In this document: positions 22,012 to 30,543 of the stretch, piece after piece
Numbering within the stretch: position 1 is the stretch's first letter
Layout: every line of letters starts with the position of its first letter
Source: a virus
Virus record (IMG/VR): IMGVR_UViG_3300008110_008646
Span: 1-39,013 of that record
Direction: 5' to 3' (one strand)
DNA length: 39,013 nt
The notes under the pieces: model-generated
The model's database searches: none
Told to the model about the DNA's origin: nothing
Seen by the model: the letters and a program-made list of their open reading frames with translations, nothing else
Made by a program: the position numbers and the translations under genes

Positions 22012-23267
22012 GTAAACCATTTTTATTATTCAGAGGACCGGTACAAACAAGAAGCGGTTACGGAGCACACGCTAGAGACTTACTACAAGCGTTGTATAAA
22101 ATGAATTTATATGATATTAAGATTGATAGTTGTCCTTGGGGATCGACACCAATGACTGCACTTGAAAAAGATAATGTATTCCACATATGGATTCAATCTA
22201 ACATCATTACAACACTATCCATTCAACCAGATGTGTATGTCCAAGTAACGGTACCAAATGAATTCCAGAGAGTAGGTAAAATAAACATAGGGGTAACCGC
22301 TGGTATTGAAACTACAGTTGCACCTAAGTCTTGGGTTGATGGGTGTAATAAAATGGATATGATTATTACTACCTCACAATTTTCAAGTGAAGTGTTGATG
22401 AGCACTGTTTATAACGAAACAGATAATGTTAGTGGTAAACTAATTAAACAACACAAAATTGAAAAACCTATCAAAGTATTATTTGAAGGTGTGCATACAG
22501 ATGTTTTTAATAATGTGTACACTGGTATTGATTTAGATGTAAAAGAAGATTTTGCATTTCTTTTTGTTGGTCATTGGTTAAAGGGTAATATTGGACAAGA
22601 CAGAAAAGATGTATCAATGTTGATTAAATGTTTTGTCGAAGCTTTTAAAGATGCTGAAAATGCGCCTGCACTTGTTTTAAAAACATCAGCAGCTACATTC
22701 TCAATTAAGCAAAGAGAAGATCTTAGAAAAAAGATTAGTGAATTAGCTAAGGGTATTGAAGCCCCACCACCAATTTATTTGTTGTTTGGTGAATTAACGG
22801 ATAAAGAAATGAATGAGCTATACAACCACCCAAAAGTAAAAGCAATGGTTTCTTTAACTAAGGGTGAAGGTTTTGGTAGACCTTTACTTGAATTCACTAT
22901 GACTGGTAAACCTGTGATTGCTTCAAACTGGTCAGGGCACAAAGACTTTTTACCAATGGATAAAGGTATAATGATTGGCGGAAAGTTAACAGATGTAGAC
23001 GAGAGTGCGGTAGATGATTTTATTTTAAAGGGATCTAAATGGTTTACAGCAAATTATAATGAAGCTGCGGAAGTAATGAAAATCGTGAGAAACGAATATG
23101 AGAATTTTACTGAGAGGGCAGAAAATCTTAGGATAGAAAATTCAACTAAATTTAGTTTTGACAACATGGTTGCTGAGTTTCAAAAACTTTTACCAACAAC
23201 AATTTCTACGGAAGATGCCCCAAAACAAAAACCAATTAATCTACCTAAGTTGAATAAAATTAAATAA
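22008..23267 (+). CDS. GT4-type glycosyltransferase
   Basis: A 419-residue GT-B enzyme with an N-terminal RSGYGAHARDLL loop, a central FVGHWLKGN strand, and the E-x7-E donor motif LTKGEGFGRPLLEF (~285-298) followed by TGKPVIASNWSGH. It differs clearly from its upstream neighbour, so this is not a recent duplication. Translational coupling (ATGA) suggests the two act in the same glycan pathway. The C-terminus is a short Lys/Pro-rich tail. Confidence 0.85.
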   Translation: MSKPFLLFRGPVQTRSGYGAHARDLLQALYKMNLYDIKIDSCPWGSTPMTALEKDNVFHIWIQSNIITTLSIQPDVYVQVTVPNEFQRVGKINIGVTAGIETTVAPKSWVDGCNKMDMIITTSQFSSEVLMSTVYNETDNVSGKLIKQHKIEKPIKVLFEGVHTDVFNNVYTGIDLDVKEDFAFLFVGHWLKGNIGQDRKDVSMLIKCFVEAFKDAENAPALVLKTSAATFSIKQREDLRKKISELAKGIEAPPPIYLLFGELTDKEMNELYNHPKVKAMVSLTKGEGFGRPLLEFTMTGKPVIASNWSGHKDFLPMDKGIMIGGKLTDVDESAVDDFILKGSKWFTANYNEAAEVMKIVRNEYENFTERAENLRIENSTKFSFDNMVAEFQKLLPTTISTEDAPKQKPINLPKLNKIK

Positions 23268-23268
23268 A

Positions 23269-23562
23269 ATGGCAAAGAGCAAAAAGAAAACAAATAATCA
23301 ACCAAATGAAATTTTGAGGCTTAGTGCTCCGATGAGTAATAGTTTATTTATTAATCCAACTAATGGGAATTATAAAGATTGTGAATGGTGTTTTCAGTTT
23401 GATGATAGTGAACCACATGTATTTGCAGCAACAAAACCATTTTATCAAGGTGATCAAGCTAAGATATCCTTTACACTCACTAATCAAACAAGCACAAACA
23501 TAGTCTTTAAGGACTATAAAACAGGTAAAGAATTTAAACTATTTGTAAGAGAAAAAATATGA
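23269..23562 (+). CDS. Small unknown protein in glycosyltransferase operon
   Basis: A 97-residue protein with a basic N-terminus (KSKKKTNNQPN) and a beta-rich body (NGNYKDCEWCFQFDD, AKISFTLTNQTSTNIVFKDY). It starts one base after one glycosyltransferase stop and overlaps the next by four bases. It could be a small virion decoration or binding protein, but nothing shows this. Confidence 0.55.
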   Translation: MAKSKKKTNNQPNEILRLSAPMSNSLFINPTNGNYKDCEWCFQFDDSEPHVFAATKPFYQGDQAKISFTLTNQTSTNIVFKDYKTGKEFKLFVREKI

Positions 23563-24182
23563 AAATTAGTTTCGCAATCACAGTATGTAACGAGTATGAA
23601 GAAATCAAGCAATTGGTTCCATTCTTAATTAAGAATAAAAGAAATAATGACGAGATTGTCATTTTATTTGACAGTAAAAATGGGGACGAGAAAGTTCTTG
23701 ACTTTTTGTTAGGATTTAATAAATTACCTAATGTTCAAACCTGGAGATCGTTTGATTTTAATAACGATTTTGCAGAATGGAAAAATAAGTTAAATGAGTA
23801 TTGCACAGGAGATTATATCTTTCAATTGGATGCTGATGAATTAATCAGTGAATATATGGTTAAAAATATTCACGAGATCATTGAAATGAATTTGGAGATT
23901 GATTTATTTTTTGTTCCTAGAATCAATACAGTGAAGGGTTTAACTAATGAACATGTTAAGAAATGGAGATGGAACGTGGATGCGGATGGTAGAGTTAACT
24001 ATCCCGATTACCAGGGAAGAATTTATAAATCAACTTTAAAATGGGGAGGTAAAGTGCATGAAAAAATTGTTGGCGCTAAATTTTATTCATTACTTCCAAT
24101 GGAAGAAGAGTATTCTTTGTCTCATCACAAAACAATAACTAGACAAGAAAAACAAAATGATTATTATGAAAACATTAAATGA
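23559..24182 (+). CDS. GT2-type glycosyltransferase
   Basis: A 207-residue GT-A domain: ISFAITVCNEYEEI at the N-terminus, a DSKNGD turn, a metal-binding DAD in FQLDADELIS (~89-96), YQGRIY and a WGGKVHEKI segment typical of LPS-core-like WaaE/glycan transferases. No membrane helix. It overlaps the preceding gene by four bases and the methyltransferase by up to 26. Confidence 0.78.
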   Translation: MKISFAITVCNEYEEIKQLVPFLIKNKRNNDEIVILFDSKNGDEKVLDFLLGFNKLPNVQTWRSFDFNNDFAEWKNKLNEYCTGDYIFQLDADELISEYMVKNIHEIIEMNLEIDLFFVPRINTVKGLTNEHVKKWRWNVDADGRVNYPDYQGRIYKSTLKWGGKVHEKIVGAKFYSLLPMEEEYSLSHHKTITRQEKQNDYYENIK

Positions 24183-24708
24183 GATATATGAACGATACCA
24201 ATCACCAGAAGGACACGGTGATAAGGGTACTGCTCACACATACATTGGTGAATATGACAGATTATTATCTCCTTATAGAAAAAATTCAGTATTTCTTGAA
24301 ATTGGTCTGTGTGAAGGGGAATCGTTAAGAATGTGGGAAGAGTATTTTATCGATTCTAAAGTAATTGGTATTGATATCACTAGCAAATTTTTAACTCATT
24401 TAATTAACGAGCCGGGGCATAATATCATTATCGGTGACGCAACACAGGAAGATATTGTAGAAAAAATTGATGAAAAATTTTTTGATGTTATTATTGATGA
24501 CGGTAGTCATAGACTTACTGATCAAATAAAAACATTTGATATTTTTAAATCAAAAATGAAACCTGGTGGGATATACATTATTGAAGATATTGTTGCATTA
24601 GATAATGTTAAAAATATTTTTTCTGGGCTTCACAATAACATAGAAATTATCGATAATAGACATATAAAGCGTAGGGACGATGACGTTCTAATAATATATA
24701 AATTTTAA
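24166..24708 (+). CDS. Class I SAM-dependent methyltransferase
   Basis: A 180-residue methyltransferase from the ATG at 24166 (KTLNEIYERYQSPEG); another ATG three codons upstream is possible. Motifs: SPEGHGDKGTAHTYI, VFLEIGLCEGESLRMW (SAM-binding loop), VIGIDI, IIGDAT, VIIDDGSHR and KPGGIYIIED. The start SPEGHGDKGT.H.YI is typical of glycan-cluster methyltransferases. It probably methylates a sugar in the pathway of its neighbours. Confidence 0.8.
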   Translation: MKTLNEIYERYQSPEGHGDKGTAHTYIGEYDRLLSPYRKNSVFLEIGLCEGESLRMWEEYFIDSKVIGIDITSKFLTHLINEPGHNIIIGDATQEDIVEKIDEKFFDVIIDDGSHRLTDQIKTFDIFKSKMKPGGIYIIEDIVALDNVKNIFSGLHNNIEIIDNRHIKRRDDDVLIIYKF

Positions 24709-24711
24709 ATT

Positions 24712-25707
24712 ATGAAGGTTTTAATTACAGGTATTGCGGGTTTATTAGGTTCAAGATTAACAGATTATATCATTGAAAACCACAAGGGTGTTGAAATTGT
24801 AGGTATAGATGATTTGAGTGGGGGCTACTATGAGAATGTAAATTCTAAGGTTAGTGAATTAAGGGTGTTAAATCTTGTTACAGGAAATTTAGAAGAGTGT
24901 TTTAATGAACATAAATTTGATTATGTTTTTCACTTTGCAGCTTACGCGGCTGAAGGATTGTCACCATTTATTAGACAATACAATTATGAGAATAATTTGG
25001 TAGCAACAGCAAGAATAGTAAACCAATGTATTAAACATGATGTGAAGAGATTAGTGTTTACATCTACTATGGCTGTCTATGGTCATGGAAATGGGAATAT
25101 TTTTGATGAATCACAAATACCACAACCAATTGATCCATATGGTATCGCAAAATATGCTTGCGAAATGGATATTAAAGTTGCTGGAGAACAACATGGATTA
25201 GATTGGTGTATAATTAGACCACACAATGTATATGGCATTAAACAAAACATCTGGGACAAATACAGAAATGTATTAGGTATCTGGATGTACCAACATATGA
25301 ATGGTCAACCAATGACAATATTTGGGGACGGTGAACAAAAAAGAGCATTTAGTTATATTGATGATTGTTTAGAAGGTTTATGGAAAGCATCACAACTTCC
25401 GGAATGCTCAAAAGAAATTATTAATTTGGGTGGAACAAAACATTATACAATTAATGAAGCAAATAAAATTTTACGAGATGTTATTGCTGGTGGTGATACT
25501 GTTTACAAAGAACAGAGACACGAAGTTAAAACAGCTGTGCCTACTTGGGCTAAGTCAGTTAAGTTATTAGGATATGAAGATAAAACATCTTTATATGATG
25601 GTTTAAAGACAATGTGGAAGTGGGCACAAAAACAACCAAACAGAGATAGATTCGTTTGGGAGACATACGAATTAGATAAAGGAATTTATAGTTTTTGGAA
25701 AAAATAA
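24712..25707 (+). CDS. NAD-dependent sugar epimerase/dehydratase
   Basis: A 331-residue short-chain dehydrogenase of the extended type: GIAGLLG (NAD-binding glycines 7, 10, 13), FHFAAYAAE, a TSTMAVYG strand and the catalytic DPYGIAKYA (Tyr143, Lys147). Closest in style to UDP-glucose 4-epimerases. RAFSYIDD and NLGG motifs of the C-terminal substrate domain are present. It probably supplies an epimerised nucleotide sugar for the flanking transferases. Confidence 0.88.
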   Translation: MKVLITGIAGLLGSRLTDYIIENHKGVEIVGIDDLSGGYYENVNSKVSELRVLNLVTGNLEECFNEHKFDYVFHFAAYAAEGLSPFIRQYNYENNLVATARIVNQCIKHDVKRLVFTSTMAVYGHGNGNIFDESQIPQPIDPYGIAKYACEMDIKVAGEQHGLDWCIIRPHNVYGIKQNIWDKYRNVLGIWMYQHMNGQPMTIFGDGEQKRAFSYIDDCLEGLWKASQLPECSKEIINLGGTKHYTINEANKILRDVIAGGDTVYKEQRHEVKTAVPTWAKSVKLLGYEDKTSLYDGLKTMWKWAQKQPNRDRFVWETYELDKGIYSFWKK

Positions 25708-25711
25708 GAAT

Positions 25712-26293
25712 ATGAAAAAAATAGAGTTTATTATCCCAACTTACAACAGACCTGAAAAGTTAATGGTTATGTTGTCTTCAATAAAAGCACAATCAGTTGA
25801 CTTGTGGAAAGTTCATGTTGTTGCAGACGCACCATATGATGGATATCAAGAAGTCAAAGATTATTTTAAAAATGATGAAAGATTTAAGTTTTCAGAATTA
25901 AATGGCCCACATAAAGATTGGGGGCATACTGCTAGAAATTATGGATTAGAGAGAGCGGAAGAAGAGTGGGTAGTGATGTCTGGAGATGATAACTACTATG
26001 TGCCAATTTTTGTGGAAGAGTTTTTAAATTCCGTCAAGTATAGAAAGGATGCTAACTTTGTACACTGTAACTTGGTGCATAATTGGATTAATAATGATTA
26101 TATTGGTTTAATGTCGAGACCACAGTTACATGGTATTGATATCGGTAACTTTATGACCAAAACAAAATTCGCTAAACAAATGAGATTAGATGTTACTAAA
26201 GTTGATGCTGATGGTTTATTTGTAGAAGAGTACATTGATAAATTTAAGGGGGGTATCATTCACATTCAGAAAATATTATATGTCCACAACTAA
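25712..26293 (+). CDS. GT2-type glycosyltransferase
   Basis: A 193-residue GT-A protein: EFIIPTYNRPEKL, VHVVADAPYDG, HTARNYGLERA and VVMSGDDNYY, the last giving the metal-binding acidic pair. It is short for the family, with the C-terminal acceptor part reduced. The next glycosyltransferase starts inside its last 14 bases. Acceptor unknown. Confidence 0.78.
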   Translation: MKKIEFIIPTYNRPEKLMVMLSSIKAQSVDLWKVHVVADAPYDGYQEVKDYFKNDERFKFSELNGPHKDWGHTARNYGLERAEEEWVVMSGDDNYYVPIFVEEFLNSVKYRKDANFVHCNLVHNWINNDYIGLMSRPQLHGIDIGNFMTKTKFAKQMRLDVTKVDADGLFVEEYIDKFKGGIIHIQKILYVHN

Positions 26294-27398
26294 TATCACA
26301 TTTGTTTTAGCAGTTTTAAATAAATTAGATCTAACAGAGAATTGTTATTCCCGGATAAGAGAAATATATCCAACAGTACCATTTGTAATAAGCAGCGGCG
26401 GATCAACAGATGGTACCAAGGAATGGCTTGTAAGTATGGCTGAAAAAGATGCTAATCTAACCATCTTTCATGATGATGATAGATTAGCATTTTCAGAAAC
26501 ATATAATTCTGGGATAAAATTAGTCGATACAGACAAGTTAGTATTAATTCACAATGATATGATCATCGGAGAAGGGTTTTTAGAGGCCATAGAGAGGCTT
26601 TTAGAACCAAATATGGTGTTATCATATACAACAATAGAACCGCCGATTTTTAAGGGTCATAGAAGGCCCGGTAAGGTATTATTAGATTTGGGTTCATCAT
26701 TCGAAAATTTTGATTATTTTAATTTTAATCAATATGTTGAAGAACATAAAAATGATGACGATTTATATGATGGTGCCGTGTTTTTTATGAGTGGGTATAA
26801 AAAAATGTTTGAAGATGTTGGATTTTTTGATGGGTTTAGTTTTATCCCATGTTTTTGTGAAGATGATGATTTCCTTATAAGAGCAAAATTAAAAGGATAC
26901 GAATTAAAGACATGTGAATCAGCAATTACTTATCATTTTGTTTCTCAAACATCAAGGTTTAGTGATGACTTTAAAAAGGATAGAGCATTACATGAAGTGT
27001 CTTCTGGAAGAAACTTTGTTAGAAAATGGGGTATACCTATAATCATTTTTAATGAACTGCGTTATTGGGAAGAAAAGAATTTTACATATAAAACTTTTTC
27101 AATGGGGTTAATAACGAGAAATAAAAAAAGACTCATGCAAGTTGAGCCATTCTTTGATAAGATAGACCTTGGTGAGGTTCCGGAGGATTATATTAATAAT
27201 GAACAAAAAAGAACTAGGTATGATCTTAGAACTAAATTTACATTAATAGACACTGTAGATGTGACGGTAACAGAATTGGAAGAATTTACAGATGAAGATA
27301 TGCAAACATTATATCGTTTAAGGTTATCTATTCCGTACTATGAGCCTGGGGAATATCAATTAGGTAATATGTTAATACAAATAAAAAAGGAGCTTTAA
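26280..27398 (+). CDS. GT2-type glycosyltransferase with extra C-terminal domain
   Basis: A 372-residue protein from the ATG at 26280 (context ATATTATATG); an in-frame start 15 codons upstream lies in the previous gene. It has ITFVLAVLNKLDLTENC, SSGGSTDGTKEW, LVLIHNDMII (the acidic metal site) and CFCEDDDFLIRAKLKGY, a usual GT2 acceptor-side motif. The last ~110 residues, ending in a Glu-rich stretch, are not part of the GT core. Its last codons and stop are inside the terminator stem-loop. Confidence 0.8.
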   Translation: MSTTNITFVLAVLNKLDLTENCYSRIREIYPTVPFVISSGGSTDGTKEWLVSMAEKDANLTIFHDDDRLAFSETYNSGIKLVDTDKLVLIHNDMIIGEGFLEAIERLLEPNMVLSYTTIEPPIFKGHRRPGKVLLDLGSSFENFDYFNFNQYVEEHKNDDDLYDGAVFFMSGYKKMFEDVGFFDGFSFIPCFCEDDDFLIRAKLKGYELKTCESAITYHFVSQTSRFSDDFKKDRALHEVSSGRNFVRKWGIPIIIFNELRYWEEKNFTYKTFSMGLITRNKKRLMQVEPFFDKIDLGEVPEDYINNEQKRTRYDLRTKFTLIDTVDVTVTELEEFTDEDMQTLYRLRLSIPYYEPGEYQLGNMLIQIKKEL

Positions 27399-27417
27399 AA
27401 GCTCCTTATTTTTTATT
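27387..27417. terminator. Bidirectional terminator
   Basis: AAGGAGCTT and AAGCTCCTT form a nine-base stem with a TAA loop, and this TAA is the stop codon of the last glycosyltransferase. Plus-strand ATTTTTTATT follows, and minus-strand TTTTTTATT follows in the other direction. It closes both the plus sugar operon and the minus block starting at 39 kb. Confidence 0.8.
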
Positions 27418-27880
27418 CTTTTGTTTCCTTTTTAATAAGTCTAAATAAAACCTGGTACTTGTCTTTAGATTTACCAGCTTCTTTTAAATCTTCTTTTGTA
27501 ATTTCAGGGTACTCTAGATCTATTTCAGTATTTAAAAGCTCACCATATTCTTTATCAAATTCAACATACTTCGGATTAATTACTTTACTAATTACGTTAC
27601 CCTCATCATCTTTAACCTCATTAAACATCTTAACTAGAATACCACCTTTCTCGTCTTCCTCACCATGTTTTTTGATAAGATCATCTCTTAGTCCGTCTAC
27701 TTTTCTTCTTTCTTTAGATAAAACTTCACTAAGTTCTGTTAACTCATATTTTAGAATAATAGTTAAATTTTGCTTCAAAAAACCTTCATAAATTCTTTCT
27801 CCAGTTTCTTGGTTTACGAACCCGTTAATTTCGCTCTCAAGTTGAAGCACATCGCCTAATTTAAATTTACTTTTTTCCAT
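27413..27880 (-). CDS. Unknown phage protein
   Basis: A 155-residue acidic, helical protein: LGDVLQLESEINGFVNQETGE, EVLSKERRKVDGLRDDLIKKHG, then NPKYVEFDKEYGELL and EIDLEYPEI. I have seen this general layout in unannotated phage proteins near tail genes but cannot name a family. A TATATTATAAAAC string upstream may be its promoter. Confidence 0.55.
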   Translation of the reverse strand: MEKSKFKLGDVLQLESEINGFVNQETGERIYEGFLKQNLTIILKYELTELSEVLSKERRKVDGLRDDLIKKHGEEDEKGGILVKMFNEVKDDEGNVISKVINPKYVEFDKEYGELLNTEIDLEYPEITKEDLKEAGKSKDKYQVLFRLIKKETKE

Positions 27881-27933
27881 AATTTTAATTCTTGTTTTAT
27901 AATATATATGTTATTTTTTAAAAAGTGAATAGT

Positions 27934-28938
27934 TTATAGGATGGTTAAAATTGCAAAAGTTATCATAAGAGATATCCAAACAATTAATGCTTTTAAGTAG
28001 GTCATAAATCCAGTATGGAAATACTTTTGACCTATGGGTAAGCACTTATGGGAGGGTGATATCAGATAAGCGGAATACTCTAACGTGAAGAATAGTACAA
28101 AATATTCCATACCAAATACTGTTGTTAATAAGCTAACAATACTAGCATATTTTGCTGATGACCCAAGTAAGAAAGAAGCCATAAACCCAAGCATAGAAAC
28201 AACCAAGATACTCTCTGGATTTTTATATTGTTTAATATAGTTTTCAATATCTGAATAATAACTATTGGCTACGTTTCCTATTATAATAACCGCAGCAACA
28301 ATTAACACCAAGTCCCAATTTATATAGGATAATAACTTATCCCATAACTTAGAATAACTAATTAAATAAAAGGTGAATACCGTAAATGCTAGAAAGTAAT
28401 AGTCGGTAAAACAACTAACCAATATCGTCGATAAGAACGGTAAAACCACCAGATATATGTTTTTCCAATTAATCGGTTCATCTTTAACATCAATATCAAT
28501 CTCATCGTCTTCCAGTGATAAAATATAATATGTGATATAAAGACCTGTGATTAATAACAGTGGCCACACATATAACATAAACTTAGAGTATGTCAATCCT
28601 AGTACTGCCATAGGAATGATTACAGTCTTTTCTAATGGGGACCATAGGTAATAATGATGTGTTGCAAGGTAATCGATGATACCAAACTTCTTACGTTTCT
28701 TATTATCAACTGGTGCGATACTATTAAGCATTGATGCGGATAGTGCAACCCTACCAGGAATTGGTAGAACACCACCAAATAATGATACTAAGAAGACAAC
28801 CATCTTCTTTGATTTAACTTTTTGTTCTAAAAGTCTAAAAACGTCCATAAGGTATCCTCTTTCTTTGAGGATACCTGTGATGAACATAATGAATATTAAA
28901 TAGACAAGGAACTCTTGTCCTTTGATTAAAATCTCCAT
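27934..28938 (-). CDS. DUF401-family inner-membrane permease
   Basis: A 334-residue polytopic protein with about nine hydrophobic helices. It fits DUF401 of the ion-transporter superfamily: LFGGVLPIPGRVALSASML in the first half, HHYYLWSPLEKTV after it, a charged central loop (EDDEIDIDVKDEP), and the symmetric second-half LEYSAYLISPSHKCLPIG. The substrate of the family is unknown; organic anions or small solutes are possible. It overlaps by 13 bases the end of a secreted beta-barrel gene. Phage-encoded permeases of this size are rare. Confidence 0.75.
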   Translation of the reverse strand: MEILIKGQEFLVYLIFIMFITGILKERGYLMDVFRLLEQKVKSKKMVVFLVSLFGGVLPIPGRVALSASMLNSIAPVDNKKRKKFGIIDYLATHHYYLWSPLEKTVIIPMAVLGLTYSKFMLYVWPLLLITGLYITYYILSLEDDEIDIDVKDEPINWKNIYLVVLPFLSTILVSCFTDYYFLAFTVFTFYLISYSKLWDKLLSYINWDLVLIVAAVIIIGNVANSYYSDIENYIKQYKNPESILVVSMLGFMASFLLGSSAKYASIVSLLTTVFGMEYFVLFFTLEYSAYLISPSHKCLPIGQKYFHTGFMTYLKALIVWISLMITFAILTIL

Positions 28939-29810
28939 CCGAATATAATTAAGGTTCTTGATTGTTTAGCGTCTTGATTTAAGCCTGGCATGTGCTCAAT
29001 GTTTAGATAACCTTTGTTACTAAAACGATATTGAACTAGTGGACCTAGATACCATTCTTGTGACCCCCCATCAAAATCATTATATCTAAACATGTGTGAG
29101 ACACCAACGGATAAATCATTGTTAATGATGTTAGCATAAGATGCGGTATATGCATACTCAGGTTCTCTTTGCTCTTTAGTACTTGCAAGATTACCTTCAT
29201 AGATTGCATTAAAGCCCCATATGCCTCTTTCGCCAATTCTATCACCTAATAATAACTTAGGTTCAATACCCCAGCGACCATCTAACATTTTCATTTCGTA
29301 GTAAAGTGTTGGGTTACCCCAGATTTTACCCCAATCTGCTAATGCATATCTAAGTTCCCAAGAGAAACCTCTCCATTTAAAAGTTTTGGCACCATCCAAG
29401 CCATCATAAACTGTGTGAGAGTATAAATCTAATTGAAGTCTTTTACCCAAACCAAATGTAAATTCATCTCTCATTCTGATTTGTGCTGGTCCGTTTCTTC
29501 TTTGTCTAATATCAAACCACTTCTCATACATCGCAGTACCAGGAGGATTCATTACATAGACTCTTGTGGATGGAAACATTCTGATGGTAGTCCAAAGTGG
29601 TTGGCCATATGGCCCTACTTTGGTCATCAATGGAACTTTTTTAGCTGTTACAATAATCTCTTGTAACTCGTTTTTAGTTGTGTCCTGAGACTTTTTCAGG
29701 GCTTGCTCAGATCCCTGTTTGATCGCGCTGTTACTATATTGACCGAATGACAATGTAGCAACAAACAATAATGCTAACATTAGCGATAGCATTTTCATTG
29801 TTTTCTTCAT
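28926..29810 (-). CDS. Secreted beta-barrel outer-membrane protein
   Basis: A 294-residue protein from the ATG at 29810, chosen because it gives a proper signal (KKTMK, hydrophobic run, cleavage at FG-Q near residue 23); an upstream in-frame start adds a polar extension. After a linker, ELQEIIVTAKK looks like a TonB-box/plug start of outer-membrane receptors. The rest alternates in amphipathic strands (IRMRDEFTFGLGKRLQLDLY, WRGFSWELRYALADW, VSHMFRYNDF) and ends in FGWRF, the aromatic end typical of BAM-inserted barrels. About 12 strands are likely. It has its own TATATTTG promoter box and overlaps the DUF401 gene. Confidence 0.75.
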   Translation of the reverse strand: MKKTMKMLSLMLALLFVATLSFGQYSNSAIKQGSEQALKKSQDTTKNELQEIIVTAKKVPLMTKVGPYGQPLWTTIRMFPSTRVYVMNPPGTAMYEKWFDIRQRRNGPAQIRMRDEFTFGLGKRLQLDLYSHTVYDGLDGAKTFKWRGFSWELRYALADWGKIWGNPTLYYEMKMLDGRWGIEPKLLLGDRIGERGIWGFNAIYEGNLASTKEQREPEYAYTASYANIINNDLSVGVSHMFRYNDFDGGSQEWYLGPLVQYRFSNKGYLNIEHMPGLNQDAKQSRTLIIFGWRF

Positions 29811-29845
29811 CTGTTTTTTTGTTTTTAAAGAAAGTTTATTACTAT

Positions 29846-29853
29846 CAAATATA
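29846..29853 (-). promoter_or_regulatory. Bacteroidota-type -7 box TATATTTG
   Basis: A perfect TAnnTTTG match on the minus strand, 35 bases upstream of the beta-barrel start, in the gap after the methyltransferase. The upstream -33 area is a T-run without a clear TTG. It suggests that the barrel/permease pair can be expressed by the host polymerase alone. Confidence 0.4.
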
Positions 29854-29877
29854 AACAAAAAAAACGAAAAAAAGAAC

Positions 29878-30543
29878 CTATTTGCCTATTAAAAATACAC
29901 CTAATCCGTTCCAAAAATCGTCCGGATCTTCACCTGATGTGAATATTTGTTTAGAATGAAAAAGATTTAATTTGTTTTTATCTAAGAATTGTTCAAAGGC
30001 TCCACTATCCCAGTTCCAATCATCCATAATTAAAATAGTTTGATCAGAAATAATTGGTAGCATGTTTGTTAATGCTGTATATTGATCGTGAAATTTTGTT
30101 TCCCCATCATAGAATATAATATCAACATTTGGTAAGGAGCTAAAGTCAAATGTTTGATAATCAGTTTTATATACTGATATCTTATCTACATCACCGAATT
30201 TTTTAACATTATTTAAAAATTCTTCTTGTGGGATAATGTCAATATTGTGTTTATAATAGTTGCCAATTTTTTGACTAACACCTCTCGGGGTTAAATTTGG
30301 GGACATGAAATTATCAATCGCGATGGAATAAATGTTGTTACCATATATTGCGGAACAAAATGTGGCACCACGAAAGACACCAACTTCAAGATATGTTGCA
30401 CCTTCGATATCACAAATATTATTTAAAAAAGATTTGACTTTGTTACTTGTGATTCCATGTATATCTAAAATATCCTGTGTTAGTTTAGATACTTCAAGTC
30501 TACCCCACTCAATAGATTCATCAATATGTTTAATTAAGTCCAT
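29878..30543 (-). CDS. Class I SAM-dependent methyltransferase
   Basis: A 221-residue protein from the ATG at 30543 (DLIKHIDESIEW). Motifs: GATYLEVGVFRGATFC (SAM loop), YSIAIDNF, VDIIFYDGETKFHDQ and TILIMDDWNWD. It is of the Methyltransf_24 style. It overlaps the U32-like gene by 14 bases and so belongs to the radical SAM cluster. The substrate is unknown: a virion protein or a small molecule. Confidence 0.78.
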   Translation of the reverse strand: MDLIKHIDESIEWGRLEVSKLTQDILDIHGITSNKVKSFLNNICDIEGATYLEVGVFRGATFCSAIYGNNIYSIAIDNFMSPNLTPRGVSQKIGNYYKHNIDIIPQEEFLNNVKKFGDVDKISVYKTDYQTFDFSSLPNVDIIFYDGETKFHDQYTALTNMLPIISDQTILIMDDWNWDSGAFEQFLDKNKLNLFHSKQIFTSGEDPDDFWNGLGVFLIGK

